Source: Treponema sp. | Lineage (GTDB): Bacteria > Spirochaetota > Spirochaetia > Treponematales > Treponemataceae | Assembly (NCBI GenBank): GCA_022510885.1 | Contig: JAFLSP010000017.1 | Span: 1 to 18,395 of the forward strand | Length of the DNA stretch: 18,395 nt | Reading direction: 5' to 3' | In this document: positions 1-7,707 of the stretch, piece after piece | How positions within the stretch are numbered: the first letter of the stretch is position 1 | Layout: each line of letters opens with the position of its first letter | The notes under the pieces: generated by a model | Told to the model about the DNA's origin: nothing | Database searches by the model: none | Seen by the model: the letters and a program-made list of their open reading frames with translations, nothing else | Position numbers and translations under genes: made by a program

Positions 1-2
1 TG

Positions 3-371
3 AGCTGCCACATCCTCACCGCGATTCTCGCATGGCTCACCTTCCGCCACCACAGGAGGGCGTTCCCCGGCGAGCCGATTTCCGCCGAGACCTTCATGTG
101 GGCGGGGCTGTGGAGCGCGCTGTCCAACGCGGCGCTCGGAAACGTTTTGGTGAGCATAGTCTTCTCGTTCTGGCCGAACACCGCGCCGCCGGTGCAGGGG
201 CTGTTCATCGTCACCAAAAACCTCACCTTCGCCACGTGCTTTTCGGGAACCCTGATGAACCTCGCCGACAAACTTCTGAGCGCGTCCGTGTGCTGCGCCG
301 CCTACCGCGTTGTCTTCGCAAAAGTAGATGGGGGGGGGTATTTCCTAAGTCGTTTTCGCGCTAAACGATGA
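3..371 (+). CDS. Integral membrane protein, C-terminal part (5' end outside window)
   Basis: The frame is open from the first bases of the window and ends at TGA 369-371, giving 122 residues of a protein whose start lies upstream. What is visible is hydrophobic with few charges: one helix at the window edge (SCHILTAILAWLTF), then about two to three membrane segments separated by short loops, including WSALSNAALGNVLVSIVFSF and NLADKLLSASVCCAAYRVV. The NLxDKxxS pattern before the last helix resembles the end of ECF-transporter S-component-like proteins, but this is only a resemblance and I do not assign a substrate. The last 15 codons contain a run of nine G that encodes Gly-Gly-Gly and is followed by a basic tail (RFRAKR). 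It faces the vanY-like gene convergently. A real gene is likely from the membrane pattern; its identity is uncertain. Confidence 0.6.
   Translation, partial: SCHILTAILAWLTFRHHRRAFPGEPISAETFMWAGLWSALSNAALGNVLVSIVFSFWPNTAPPVQGLFIVTKNLTFATCFSGTLMNLADKLLSASVCCAAYRVVFAKVDGGGYFLSRFRAKR
330..338 (+). repeat. Homopolymeric G tract (G9) inside a coding end
   Basis: Nine consecutive G residues lie 31 bases before the stop of the membrane protein. Loss of one G would bring a TAA into frame almost at once, and gain of one would give a different 12-residue tail ending at a TAA. Poly-G tracts are known phase-variation sites in treponemes. Here only the last residues of the protein would change. Confidence 0.8.
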
Positions 372-393
372 GCGGACGTTCCGTGTGAAATTG

Positions 394-407
394 CCGCAGA
401 CCTGCGG
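394..407. terminator. Short hairpin between convergent genes
   Basis: CCGCA and TGCGG form a 5-bp stem with a 4-base loop, in the 82-base gap between the stop of the membrane gene (plus strand) and the stop of the vanY-like gene (minus strand). No U-run follows on either strand, so it is not a typical intrinsic terminator. It is the only obvious hairpin in this convergent gap. Confidence 0.25.
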
Positions 408-453
408 GAATGCGTCGCGCCGCGTTACGGTCGGCATGGACAGGATGTGCTTC

Positions 454-1278
454 CTACTCGTCGCGCTTCCAGGCGTCCAGGAACTCCAGCATGAACTGCT
501 GAATGTCGCCGAACCATTTTTTCTGAAAGCGGCACAGTTCCGTGCCGATGTAGCGAAAGTGCCAGCATTCCCACATGTAGCCGGTCACGTCCTCGTAGCC
601 CTGCGGAAAACTGAGCGACCAGCCGTAGTCGGCGGCGTGCGCGTAGACCCACTTGCCCATCGCCGTGTCCGCCCAGTCGTCCGTAATCGAGCCGAAGTCC
701 ACGGCGGTTCCCAGCTGGTGCTGGCTCGTGCCGGGGCGCGCGCTGTAGCGTTCCGCCTGCGCAAGTCCGTCCTCGCGCACGTAGCGGGCAAACAGGGCTT
801 CCTGATACGAATACGAGCGGTAGGTCGAGCTGACCAGCAGCGTGATGCCGTCGCGCTGTGCGGCGCGCGCAAGGTCTTCCAGCGCGCGGTAGGCTTCGGG
901 GCGCAATGAGAGGTCGTTGCGGTTCACGTTCCACAGCGCGTTCCGCGTGACGGGCATCAGGTCTTTCGGCACGTAGTCCGCGGAGACGGGGTGCGCCTTG
1001 TCAATCAGATAATACAGGCTCAGGTCGTCCGCGCGGAAGGTCTTTTCGGTCTCCAGCACAGCGGTCAGGTCGGCAAGGAATTCCTGCGGGTCGCCGTTGG
1101 GAATGGCCGCCTTCGCGCGCGCTCTCATGCCGCCCAGCACGCGGGCAAGTTTCTGCAAGGCAGGGGAAAGCGCCGCCTCGCGGGAATCCGCCGCCTGCGC
1201 GGGCTTTGCGTTCGCCCTGCTGCATGAGAGCACTGCGGCACAGCAGAGCACCGCGCAGACCGGGGCAAGCCGACGCAT
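454..1278 (-). CDS. VanY-like D-alanyl-D-alanine carboxypeptidase, M15B family, lipoprotein
   Basis: The 274-residue protein has the M15 zinc peptidase motifs. SxHxxGxAxD spans residues 185-194 (ligands H187 and D194), and ECWH at 237-240 supplies the catalytic Glu237 and third ligand H240. STYRS at 151-155 is the usual substrate-binding arginine region. The family removes the terminal D-Ala from peptidoglycan stem peptides. The N-terminus is a signal peptide ending in VLSC, with Cys19 as the probable lipidated residue. This loose lipobox is acceptable in spirochaetes, and it places the enzyme on the periplasmic side of a membrane. Residues about 35-100 are a helical region before the catalytic domain. 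Its ATG overlaps the STAS stop as TGATG, so it is translationally coupled to the regulatory genes. Neither vanA/vanH-type genes nor any resistance context is seen, so cell-wall maturation is more likely than glycopeptide resistance. Confidence 0.88.
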   Translation of the reverse strand: MRRLAPVCAVLCCAAVLSCSRANAKPAQAADSREAALSPALQKLARVLGGMRARAKAAIPNGDPQEFLADLTAVLETEKTFRADDLSLYYLIDKAHPVSADYVPKDLMPVTRNALWNVNRNDLSLRPEAYRALEDLARAAQRDGITLLVSSTYRSYSYQEALFARYVREDGLAQAERYSARPGTSQHQLGTAVDFGSITDDWADTAMGKWVYAHAADYGWSLSFPQGYEDVTGYMWECWHFRYIGTELCRFQKKWFGDIQQFMLEFLDAWKRDE

Positions 1279-1604
1279 CAGCTCACCTCCGTCACGGAGC
1301 GGATGATGTGGAAGGTGTCGGAAAAGCCCGTGTCGTCGATTGCCTGCCGCACGTCGCCCGACGGGTTCATCAGGTACAGCCGGTGGCGGCTGTCCTCGCC
1401 GTCGTTGTGTCCCGCCATGATGATGCCGATGCCCGTCGAGTCGATGCCCGTCACGTTGGCAAGGTCGAGCACCACGTTGGTCGTCCTGATGTAGTCGTAG
1501 ACTTTCGTCTGCAACTCCGCCGTCGTGTACGAATCAACCGTGCCCGTCAGCTCAAGCAGAATGTAGTTCGCGCCGTCCTTTTCCCAGATTGTCAGCTGCT
1601 CCAT
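1278..1604 (-). CDS. STAS-domain anti-sigma-factor antagonist (RsbV/SpoIIAA type)
   Basis: This 108-residue protein is a single STAS domain. VVLDLANVTGIDSTGIGII (residues 44-62) is the hallmark strand-helix, with Ser56 of DSTG as the expected phosphorylation site. In partner switching, a GHKL kinase phosphorylates this serine and inactivates the antagonist. A PP2C phosphatase removes the phosphate, and the antagonist then binds the kinase and frees its target. Two such phosphatases lie directly upstream in the same operon, 12 bases away, which strongly suggests they act on this protein. The ribosome binding site AGGGGG sits 4 bases before the ATG, just after the phosphatase stop codon. No RsbW-like kinase or sigma factor is present in the window, so the output is unknown. 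The antagonist could act on a non-sigma target. Confidence 0.9.
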   Translation of the reverse strand: MEQLTIWEKDGANYILLELTGTVDSYTTAELQTKVYDYIRTTNVVLDLANVTGIDSTGIGIIMAGHNDGEDSRHRLYLMNPSGDVRQAIDDTGFSDTFHIIRSVTEVS

Positions 1605-1616
1605 CGCGTCCCCCTG

Positions 1617-3779
1617 TCAGTTTGAAAGGCATTTCAGCACCAGAATGCTCACGTCGTCGTCAAGCTCCTTGGAGAGGAAAGCGGTGAGCGAGTCGAAGAT
1701 GAACTGCGCCATGCGCATGCCGTCGTACATGGCGTTCTCGGTAATCGCCTTCTGCACGCGGTCGCGCCCGAACCGCTCGCCGCGCAGCGAGCGGCAGTCA
1801 ATCAGTCCGTCCGTACACGCCACCACGATGTCGCCCGGGTTGAGCTTGAGCTTCTTCACCTTGATGAGCGGGCCGATGTCCTTCACGAAGCCCAAGACGC
1901 GCCCCTCGCCCTGCACCTCGATGACGTTGTTGAAGGCGCGCGTGTAGACGAACAGCGCGGGAACGCCGCAGTTGACGTAGTACATCATGTTGTCGGAAAA
2001 ATCAATCAGCCCGAACACGCCCTCAAAGAACGTGCCTTTGGGCAGGTTGAAGCGGATGAACTGGTTGACTTTCTCCACGAGCAGCTTGAAGTCGCGCGTC
2101 TCCGCAAGGAAGGTGCGGATAATCGACTTGACGATGACCATGCTCATGCTCGCGCTGATGCCCTTGCCGCTCAGGTCGCCCATCACGAAGATGTGCCGCG
2201 TGTCGCTCAGGCGGATTAAATCCACGAATTCGCCGCCGATGTTGTGCGCGTGCCGCATCAGGTAGCCCGCGTTCACCTTGGGGCTGCGAATCGGGTCCAT
2301 GTTCTCCTGAATCGACGTGATAATCTGCGCGGACATCCGAATCTCGCGGTTCACCGTGCCGACGACGCTCTGGTTGGCGATGTTCTTCATGTAGTAGCCG
2401 AAGACGAAGAAGTAGGAGTACAGGCGCGTGAACACGTCCTCGTCGTAGTCGTTGTACACGTTGCCCGCCGACTTCTTGCCGAGCAGCAGCGCGCCGAGCA
2501 GGTGGCGGCCCTCGGTCAGCAGGATGATGGCATCGCAGTCCGCCCGGTCGAACAGCGCCTGCAAGTCCGCGCGGTTCACGCCGTAGCTGTAGCCGTTGGT
2601 CGTCGCGCTGCGCAGCAGAATCGTGCGGTTCTGGTTCAGAAGCGAGTCGAGCACCTTCTCGTTCGTGGGGATGCGGACGGCGCGCCAGCCCTCCTCGTCA
2701 TACGCCGAATCCATCGTGTCCGTATTGTTGTTGACCAGCACCTGCACCCGCGAAATCCCGATGTTGCGGGTCAGCATCTCGCGCATGTTCCGCACAATCT
2801 GCTCGGGCGCCTCGTCATAGTCAAGTCCCGCAAGGTCTTGTTCCAGCTGCTCCACGTACTGCACCGTGCGGAACACCGACAGCCGGTTGAAGAATTTGGT
2901 AATCTGGTACGAAAGCATGAGCGCGATGGCGACGACGCACAGAACCAGCGCGGCGAATTCAAGCGGCGAGACGGCGCGCGTGCGGTGCAGGAGCGGGAAC
3001 AGCAGCCCGATGACTGCCGCCGGAATCAGGTAGCACAGCAGGAAGCGCAGCAGCGAGCCGAGCACCGCCATGCCGTCATACAGCACATTCTGCGTGGCGG
3101 CATGCACGAGGATGGCGTTCACCAGCAGGAAGGCGGCGGGAAACAGCGTCTCGAACAGCGGCACGCGCTCGGTCGCCTTGCCCAGCACGAACATGGCGAG
3201 CCAGAACACCACGAGCGCGGAAGCGTTCAGCACCGCCTTCTGATGGTCAAGCCGCGCCTCGCGCGCCTCGGAACGCAGCAGCATAATCAGCACGGAGATG
3301 ACGGGCAGCACGTCCATCAGCATGAAACGGTAGAAATCGTACCAGGAGACCGTCAGATACTGGCTCAGCTCAGGCCCGAACAGCGGCAGCGCCGACACGT
3401 GGATGCCGAGGTATTCGGTGATGTCAACCGCCGTCACATAATGGAAGATGCAGCCGGCGCAGAGCGCGAGCAGCACATACTTGCCGATTTTCGCGGCGAG
3501 CGGGCGGCGGAAAGAGGGAAAGAAGATGCAGTACGCGCAGAATTCCAGCGCGTACCATGCCACCGCAATCAGCGCGATGCGCCCGCAGAATTCCGCCACG
3601 CGCGGCGGCGCGTACTTGCAGCAGAACACCGCCACCGCCATCGTAAAGGCAAGCACCGCGAGCACTCCGTTCAGCGTGACGAGCGGATTGTCCCGCTGCT
3701 CGTCCATCTTCTGCTCAACGTGGAACGAATACCAGATGAGGAACACGCCGATAAGCCCGTTCAAAACGACATATACCAT
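1617..3779 (-). CDS. Multi-pass membrane SpoIIE/RsbU-family PP2C serine phosphatase with GAF-like domain
   Basis: The 720-residue protein has three parts. Residues 1-295 hold about eight to nine hydrophobic segments, forming a membrane sensor. Residues about 310-465 form a GAF-like region starting with a helix that resembles a signalling linker. Residues about 505-718 are the PP2C/SpoIIE catalytic domain, with MGDLSGKG (D535), CTDGLID (D657) and DDDVSILVLK (D707-709). The first metal motif, normally GGDYYD, reads GGEFVD, so Glu517 replaces the usual Asp and the RsbU signature just before it (Q...LLP...) is degenerate. The expected role is dephosphorylation of the STAS protein encoded immediately downstream, in response to a membrane or ligand signal. 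Only three bases separate it from the upstream phosphatase stop, and its ribosome binding site (AGGGG) lies in the last codons of that gene. Whether it is fully active is open because of Glu517. Confidence 0.87.
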   Translation of the reverse strand: MVYVVLNGLIGVFLIWYSFHVEQKMDEQRDNPLVTLNGVLAVLAFTMAVAVFCCKYAPPRVAEFCGRIALIAVAWYALEFCAYCIFFPSFRRPLAAKIGKYVLLALCAGCIFHYVTAVDITEYLGIHVSALPLFGPELSQYLTVSWYDFYRFMLMDVLPVISVLIMLLRSEAREARLDHQKAVLNASALVVFWLAMFVLGKATERVPLFETLFPAAFLLVNAILVHAATQNVLYDGMAVLGSLLRFLLCYLIPAAVIGLLFPLLHRTRAVSPLEFAALVLCVVAIALMLSYQITKFFNRLSVFRTVQYVEQLEQDLAGLDYDEAPEQIVRNMREMLTRNIGISRVQVLVNNNTDTMDSAYDEEGWRAVRIPTNEKVLDSLLNQNRTILLRSATTNGYSYGVNRADLQALFDRADCDAIILLTEGRHLLGALLLGKKSAGNVYNDYDEDVFTRLYSYFFVFGYYMKNIANQSVVGTVNREIRMSAQIITSIQENMDPIRSPKVNAGYLMRHAHNIGGEFVDLIRLSDTRHIFVMGDLSGKGISASMSMVIVKSIIRTFLAETRDFKLLVEKVNQFIRFNLPKGTFFEGVFGLIDFSDNMMYYVNCGVPALFVYTRAFNNVIEVQGEGRVLGFVKDIGPLIKVKKLKLNPGDIVVACTDGLIDCRSLRGERFGRDRVQKAITENAMYDGMRMAQFIFDSLTAFLSKELDDDVSILVLKCLSN

Positions 3780-3782
3780 CTC

Positions 3783-5189
3783 TTACCCCTGAATCTTCGC
3801 CACCAGCATCGTCACGTCGTCGCGCAGCTTCTTGTTCCCGTTGTAGTCAAAAATGAGCGACACCACGTCGTCAATGAATTCCTGCGGCTCCTTCGCCGCC
3901 GCGCGCTTAATCGTCGTGTCGAACAGCTCCGTCGTGCCAAGCTCCACGCCGTTGTCGTCCATCACCTCGGAAACGCCGTCGGAGGCCATCATAATCACGT
4001 CGCCGCTGAACAGCCGCTGCTCCGCAACCGTGATGTCGTCCAGCGGCAGGATGCCCACGAGCGAGCAGTTCGACGTGAGCGGCTTGATGCGGTGCCCCGC
4101 GGGCGAGCGCGTGATGATAATCGGGTCGGACATGGAGGCGTTGATGTAGCGGATGTTCATCTGCGCCGTGTCGATGATGCCGATGAACACGACCGTGTAC
4201 TTGTCCTGCAAGCGCATGCTCTTGATTGCCGCGTCCACCGCCACGAGCATTCCGGGCAGGTCCTCCTTGTCCTCCATGATTTTGACCGTGTTCATCACCA
4301 GGCCCATGACGAGCGCCGCCGCAAGCCCCTTGCCCGAAACGTCGCCCAGCATGATGAGCGTCTTGTCCTCGTCAATCGGCAGCACCGTGTAGTAGTCGCC
4401 GGACACGTTGATGAGCGGGCGGAAATACGCCGCGAGCCGAACGCCCTTCACGTCCGGCATCTTCTGCGGCAGGAATGCCTGCTGCGCCGCCGCGAGCTGC
4501 TCCCATTCCTTGGAAAGCTCGGAAATCTCCGACAGCCCCGAAATGATGCGCCGCCGCGTCTGGAAGCGGCGGAATTCCTCGTTCAGCAGCCGGTAAATCT
4601 CCGAGTCGAACAGGCGCGTGTAGCGGCAGAACACGAACAGGTGCTGACGCGCGCTTGAGATGAAAAATCCGCGCGCCCGCTTCTGGCTGGACACGATGCC
4701 CATGCCGTCGCCCAAAAAGAACAGCCCCTCCGCCCAGTCTGCGGTGAAATTCATGCGCAGCGCGTTCGTCGTCTCCGGGCTGCTCGTCAGGCGACTCGGG
4801 CTGTTGTACAGCACGTAGTTCGTCTCTCGGTCGATGTACAGCACCGAGCAGTCGCCGATTTTCTCCAGCTGCTCGCTGATGAGCGCGGTAAAGTCGTCGA
4901 GCGAATAGCAGAAGCGCAATCGGTTGATAAACGTGTTCAGCAGCGCGGTCTCGCCCGTGGTGAGCGTGCGCCGGTGCAGCCAGATGCGGAAATTCGTGGA
5001 AATCGTCGAGCCGACGAACAGCAGCAGGCAGAACAGGATTCCCGCCACCGCCATCGGGAACAGATTCGGATAGCGGCTGAACGCATTTTCCTTTTGCAGC
5101 GGCACCAGGTACAGCGCGAGCAGGATGAACGACACCGCCACCATCACGTAGACCGCCGTCACCATAATCCGTCTGTTCGATGTATACAT
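3783..5189 (-). CDS. SpoIIE/RsbU-family PP2C serine phosphatase with two membrane segments
   Basis: From the ATG at 5189 the protein has 468 residues. Two hydrophobic helices (about 9-30 and 41-62) anchor it. A GAF-like region follows (about 88-208), then a helix with the RsbU signature QQAFLPQKMP (about 236-245), then the PP2C domain. Metal-site residues are D265 (SGDYYT), D283 (LGDVSGKG), D404 (SDG) and D457/D458 (RDDVTMLVAK). All four positions are present, and the SGDxY form matches SpoIIE itself. The usual AGHxP loop reads ASMSDP. An in-frame GTG at 5195 is an alternative start, but GGGG at 5198-5195 overlaps that GTG and sits a proper 5 bases before the ATG at 5189, so I chose the ATG. 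It is the first gene of the phosphatase-STAS-VanY operon, behind an extended -10 promoter. Confidence 0.9.
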   Translation of the reverse strand: MYTSNRRIMVTAVYVMVAVSFILLALYLVPLQKENAFSRYPNLFPMAVAGILFCLLLFVGSTISTNFRIWLHRRTLTTGETALLNTFINRLRFCYSLDDFTALISEQLEKIGDCSVLYIDRETNYVLYNSPSRLTSSPETTNALRMNFTADWAEGLFFLGDGMGIVSSQKRARGFFISSARQHLFVFCRYTRLFDSEIYRLLNEEFRRFQTRRRIISGLSEISELSKEWEQLAAAQQAFLPQKMPDVKGVRLAAYFRPLINVSGDYYTVLPIDEDKTLIMLGDVSGKGLAAALVMGLVMNTVKIMEDKEDLPGMLVAVDAAIKSMRLQDKYTVVFIGIIDTAQMNIRYINASMSDPIIITRSPAGHRIKPLTSNCSLVGILPLDDITVAEQRLFSGDVIMMASDGVSEVMDDNGVELGTTELFDTTIKRAAAKEPQEFIDDVVSLIFDYNGNKKLRDDVTMLVAKIQG

Positions 5190-5210
5190 ACGCACCCCAT
5201 CAAGAACGAT

Positions 5211-5366
5211 TCATGCAATTATACCATATCTTCGGCACTTTGACAGAGCGAAAAGAGGGAAACCGTCACGCCTCCCAAGCCGCGTCGCGATTGCCCGGAT
5301 GAGCGACAAGTCCTCCTCCGAAAGCGCGGCGAGCAGGGGAAGCAGCGCGCGCACCGCGTCCGGCAC
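5211..5366 (-). CDS. Possible small protein of 51 residues after uvrD
   Basis: Between the uvrD stop and the phosphatase promoter there is an open frame from GTG 5366 to TGA 5211. Its translation begins VPDAVRALLPLLAALSEEDL and continues SLIRAIATRLGRR, two short amphipathic helices, more protein-like than the other frames here. Against it are the absence of an ATG, a weakly placed GAGGGG about 12 bases before the GTG, and the fact that its last codons coincide with the -35 and -10 of the next operon. The frame stays open upstream only as far as a TGA just inside the end of uvrD. I recognise no family. It could be a remnant or a chance frame in GC-rich DNA. Confidence 0.3.
   Translation of the reverse strand: MPDAVRALLPLLAALSEEDLSLIRAIATRLGRRDGFPLFALSKCRRYGIIA
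5218..5246 (-). promoter_or_regulatory. Extended -10 sigma70 promoter for the phosphatase-STAS-vanY operon
   Basis: On the minus strand TATAAT (5223-5218) is preceded by TGG, an extended -10, and by CTGTCA (5246-5241) at a 17-base spacing, matching four of six -35 positions. The predicted transcript start is near 5211, giving a short leader of about 20 bases to the ATG at 5189. This separates the phosphatase operon from uvrD upstream. It is the best -10 match noticed in the window. Confidence 0.75.
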
Positions 5367-5382
5367 GGCGGAGGCATTCCCC

Positions 5383-7707
5383 TCAGTCCTTCACCACGTA
5401 CAGCGAGTGCGCCTGGTATTTCGGGATGAACTGCTTGGTCGCGCCGTGCTCGAAGCGCACGGTTATCAGGTACTCGCCCGCATCGCTCATCGCGCCTGCA
5501 ATCACCACGCCGTCGCCGTAGTCGTCGTGGCGCACGTGCGCGCCCGTCCTGAATTCCCGCACAAGGGGGTCGTCGCCAAAATCGGGATGGGAAAGCCCGT
5601 TCGCGCCGAAATCGCCGCCGCGCAGCGCGGGCGCGTCCGCATTCTCGTCCATGCGGTAGCCGTAGGGCTTGTGTCCGATGGTCTTGACGTTGCCCTGCCC
5701 CATCTCCAGCAGGAAGGGGCTGATGTGCATGTATTCCGTGCGCGCGTACATCCGGCGCATGGCGCAACTCGTCAGGTACAGCTCGTCCTTGGCGCGCGTG
5801 ATGCCCACGTAGCAGAGGCGGCGCTCCTCCTCCAGGTCATCTCCCCCTTTGTCCGCGCGCGGGAACAGGCCAAGTTCCATGCCCGTCATAATCACGCGCG
5901 GGAATTCCAGTCCCTTGGTGTTGTGCAGGGTGATGAGCGTCACGCTGTCGGGAGTCTCTGCGGTCTCGCTCGCGAGCGTGCGGTCAAGTTCGATGGTGTC
6001 CAGGAAGTCCAGAAGTCCGTCGGTCGTGCAGGGATACAGCGCCGCGCTGTTGGCAAGTTCCTGCATGTTCGCCACCTTCTGCGTGCCGGCAATTTCGTCC
6101 TGGCTTGCATGATACTCGCGCAAGCCCGACGTTTCCGCCGCAAGCTCCACGAGCGCGGACAGTTTTTCGCGCGGCTCCTCCGGCACGTCGGGCACGGCAA
6201 GCAGCGCGGCGCAGCCGTCAACTGTCTGCAAGAACTGCGCCAGTCCTTCGCGCGCCTTCTTGCTCAGGCCCGGCGCAAGGCTGCGGCAGGTCTCCGGCAG
6301 GCTGTAGGAGTCCGCGCCGTCCGCAAGCGACGCGCGCGCCGCCCGCACGATGTTCTCCTGCGTCGTCTCGCCCACCCCGCGCGCCGGTTTGTTCACCACG
6401 CGGCGGAACGCGATTTCGTCGCGCGGGTTCGCGATGAGCGCGAGCAGGGCGAGCAGGTCTTTTATCTCCTCGCGCTCGTAGAACTTGAGCGAGCCGACGA
6501 CGGTGTAGGGAATCTTGCGGTGCAGGAATTCGCTCTCAAAACCGAGCGACTGCGCGTTCGTCCGATAGAGAATCGCCCAGTCCATGTAGGGAACGCCTTT
6601 CCCGTGCGCCAGTTCGATGAGGTCGGCGCAGAACTGCGTCTCCTCGTCCTGGTTCGGCAGGAACGCGAGCACGGGCATCTTTCCCGCGCCGCGTTCGGCA
6701 ATGAGCGTCTTTCCGAGCCGTCCCGCGTTGTTCCGCACCACGCTGTCGGCAATGCGCAGGATTTCCGCTTTGGAGCGGTAGTTGCGCTCAAGCCGGACGA
6801 CCGTCGTGCCGGGGAATTCATCCTGAAACCGGAGGATGTTCCTGATTTCCGCGCCGCGGAAGCGGTAAATCGACTGGTCGTCGTCGCCCACCACGCAGAC
6901 GTAGGCATCGTTGCCCTCATGCACGCCGCTCAGCGTCTGCAAGAGCTGAAACTGCGCCACGTTCGTGTCCTGATACTCGTCCACCATGATGATTTTGAAG
7001 CGCTGCTGCATCCGGCGGCGCACCTCCTCGTTCTGCCGCAGCACGAGCAAGGGAAGCAGAATCAGGTCGCCGAAGTCGGCGTTGCCGGTCTCGCGCAGAC
7101 GCTGCTGGTACCGCGCGTACACCGTGGGGAACTGCGGGTCGGCATCGATGTCGGCGAGCGCGGGGCTGTCCGGCAGGAGGCAGTAGTCTTTGGCGAGCGC
7201 AATGCGGTGCGCGAAGCGGTTTGCCTGCGCGCGGGTCAGTCCGGGCACCGCTTTGCCGACGAGCGTCGCCATGTCGTCGTCATCGTACACGGTGAACGCG
7301 GGGGCAAGCCCCGCCTCCTCGGCATGAAGCCGCAGAAACCATGCGCCGAACGAATGAAAGGTGCGAATCTGCGCCTTTTCTGCGCGCGGCTCAAGCTGCA
7401 CGGCGCGCTCGTACATCTCCTTTGCCGCCTTTTTGGTGAAGGTGACGGCGAGAATGGAGCGCGGGTCGGCGTTCCGCTCGCCAATCAGGTAGGCGATTTT
7501 GGTGGTAATCACGCGGGTCTTGCCGCTGCCCGCGCCCGCCAGAATCAGCAGCGCGCCGCCTTCATGCACGACCGCCGCATATTGTTCGGGGTTCAGCACG
7601 GAAAGATAGTCCTGCGCCCGCGCGGAAAGCGCGTCCGCCTGCGGCTCGTAGGATTCGCGCAGGGCGGCAAGGATGTCGTCGTCGGGTTCGCTCGCCATCG
7701 GCTTCAT
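5383..7707 (-). CDS. uvrD: ATP-dependent DNA helicase UvrD/PcrA (superfamily 1A)
   Basis: This is a full-length 774-residue SF1A 3'-5' helicase used in nucleotide excision repair, mismatch repair or fork rescue. Visible motifs in order are a Q-motif region LNPEQYAAV (38-46), Walker A AGAGSGKT (57-64), motif Ia VTFTKKAAKEM (88-98), motif II DEYQDT (243-248), motif III GDDDQSIYRFRGA (274-286), motif IV LERNYRS (306-312), motif V LITLHNTKGLEF (591-602) and motif VI GITRAKDELYLT (635-646). The C-terminus (about 720-770, GAHVRHDDYGDGVVI onward) is the Tudor-like module typical of PcrA/UvrD. The ATG overlaps the rimO stop as ATGA. A second in-frame ATG at 7698 is better spaced from GGAGG, so the first three codons are uncertain. 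It is the last gene of the lolA-rodZ-rimO-uvrD run. UvrD versus PcrA naming cannot be settled from sequence alone. Confidence 0.95.
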   Translation of the reverse strand: MKPMASEPDDDILAALRESYEPQADALSARAQDYLSVLNPEQYAAVVHEGGALLILAGAGSGKTRVITTKIAYLIGERNADPRSILAVTFTKKAAKEMYERAVQLEPRAEKAQIRTFHSFGAWFLRLHAEEAGLAPAFTVYDDDDMATLVGKAVPGLTRAQANRFAHRIALAKDYCLLPDSPALADIDADPQFPTVYARYQQRLRETGNADFGDLILLPLLVLRQNEEVRRRMQQRFKIIMVDEYQDTNVAQFQLLQTLSGVHEGNDAYVCVVGDDDQSIYRFRGAEIRNILRFQDEFPGTTVVRLERNYRSKAEILRIADSVVRNNAGRLGKTLIAERGAGKMPVLAFLPNQDEETQFCADLIELAHGKGVPYMDWAILYRTNAQSLGFESEFLHRKIPYTVVGSLKFYEREEIKDLLALLALIANPRDEIAFRRVVNKPARGVGETTQENIVRAARASLADGADSYSLPETCRSLAPGLSKKAREGLAQFLQTVDGCAALLAVPDVPEEPREKLSALVELAAETSGLREYHASQDEIAGTQKVANMQELANSAALYPCTTDGLLDFLDTIELDRTLASETAETPDSVTLITLHNTKGLEFPRVIMTGMELGLFPRADKGGDDLEEERRLCYVGITRAKDELYLTSCAMRRMYARTEYMHISPFLLEMGQGNVKTIGHKPYGYRMDENADAPALRGGDFGANGLSHPDFGDDPLVREFRTGAHVRHDDYGDGVVIAGAMSDAGEYLITVRFEHGATKQFIPKYQAHSLYVVKD

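Noticed and set aside
454..1278. Glycopeptide-resistance vanY gene
   Set aside because: There is no vanR/S, vanH or ligase nearby, and the gene is coupled to regulatory genes. A housekeeping carboxypeptidase is the simpler reading.
2244..4658. An 804-codon open frame on the plus strand opposite the two phosphatase genes
   Set aside because: It is Arg/His/Val-rich with no family motif, and is antisense to two genes with intact catalytic motifs. It is a shadow frame of GC-rich coding DNA.
5190..5195. GTG start at 5195 for the first phosphatase
   Set aside because: The GGGG ribosome binding site overlaps this GTG but is correctly spaced from the ATG at 5189.
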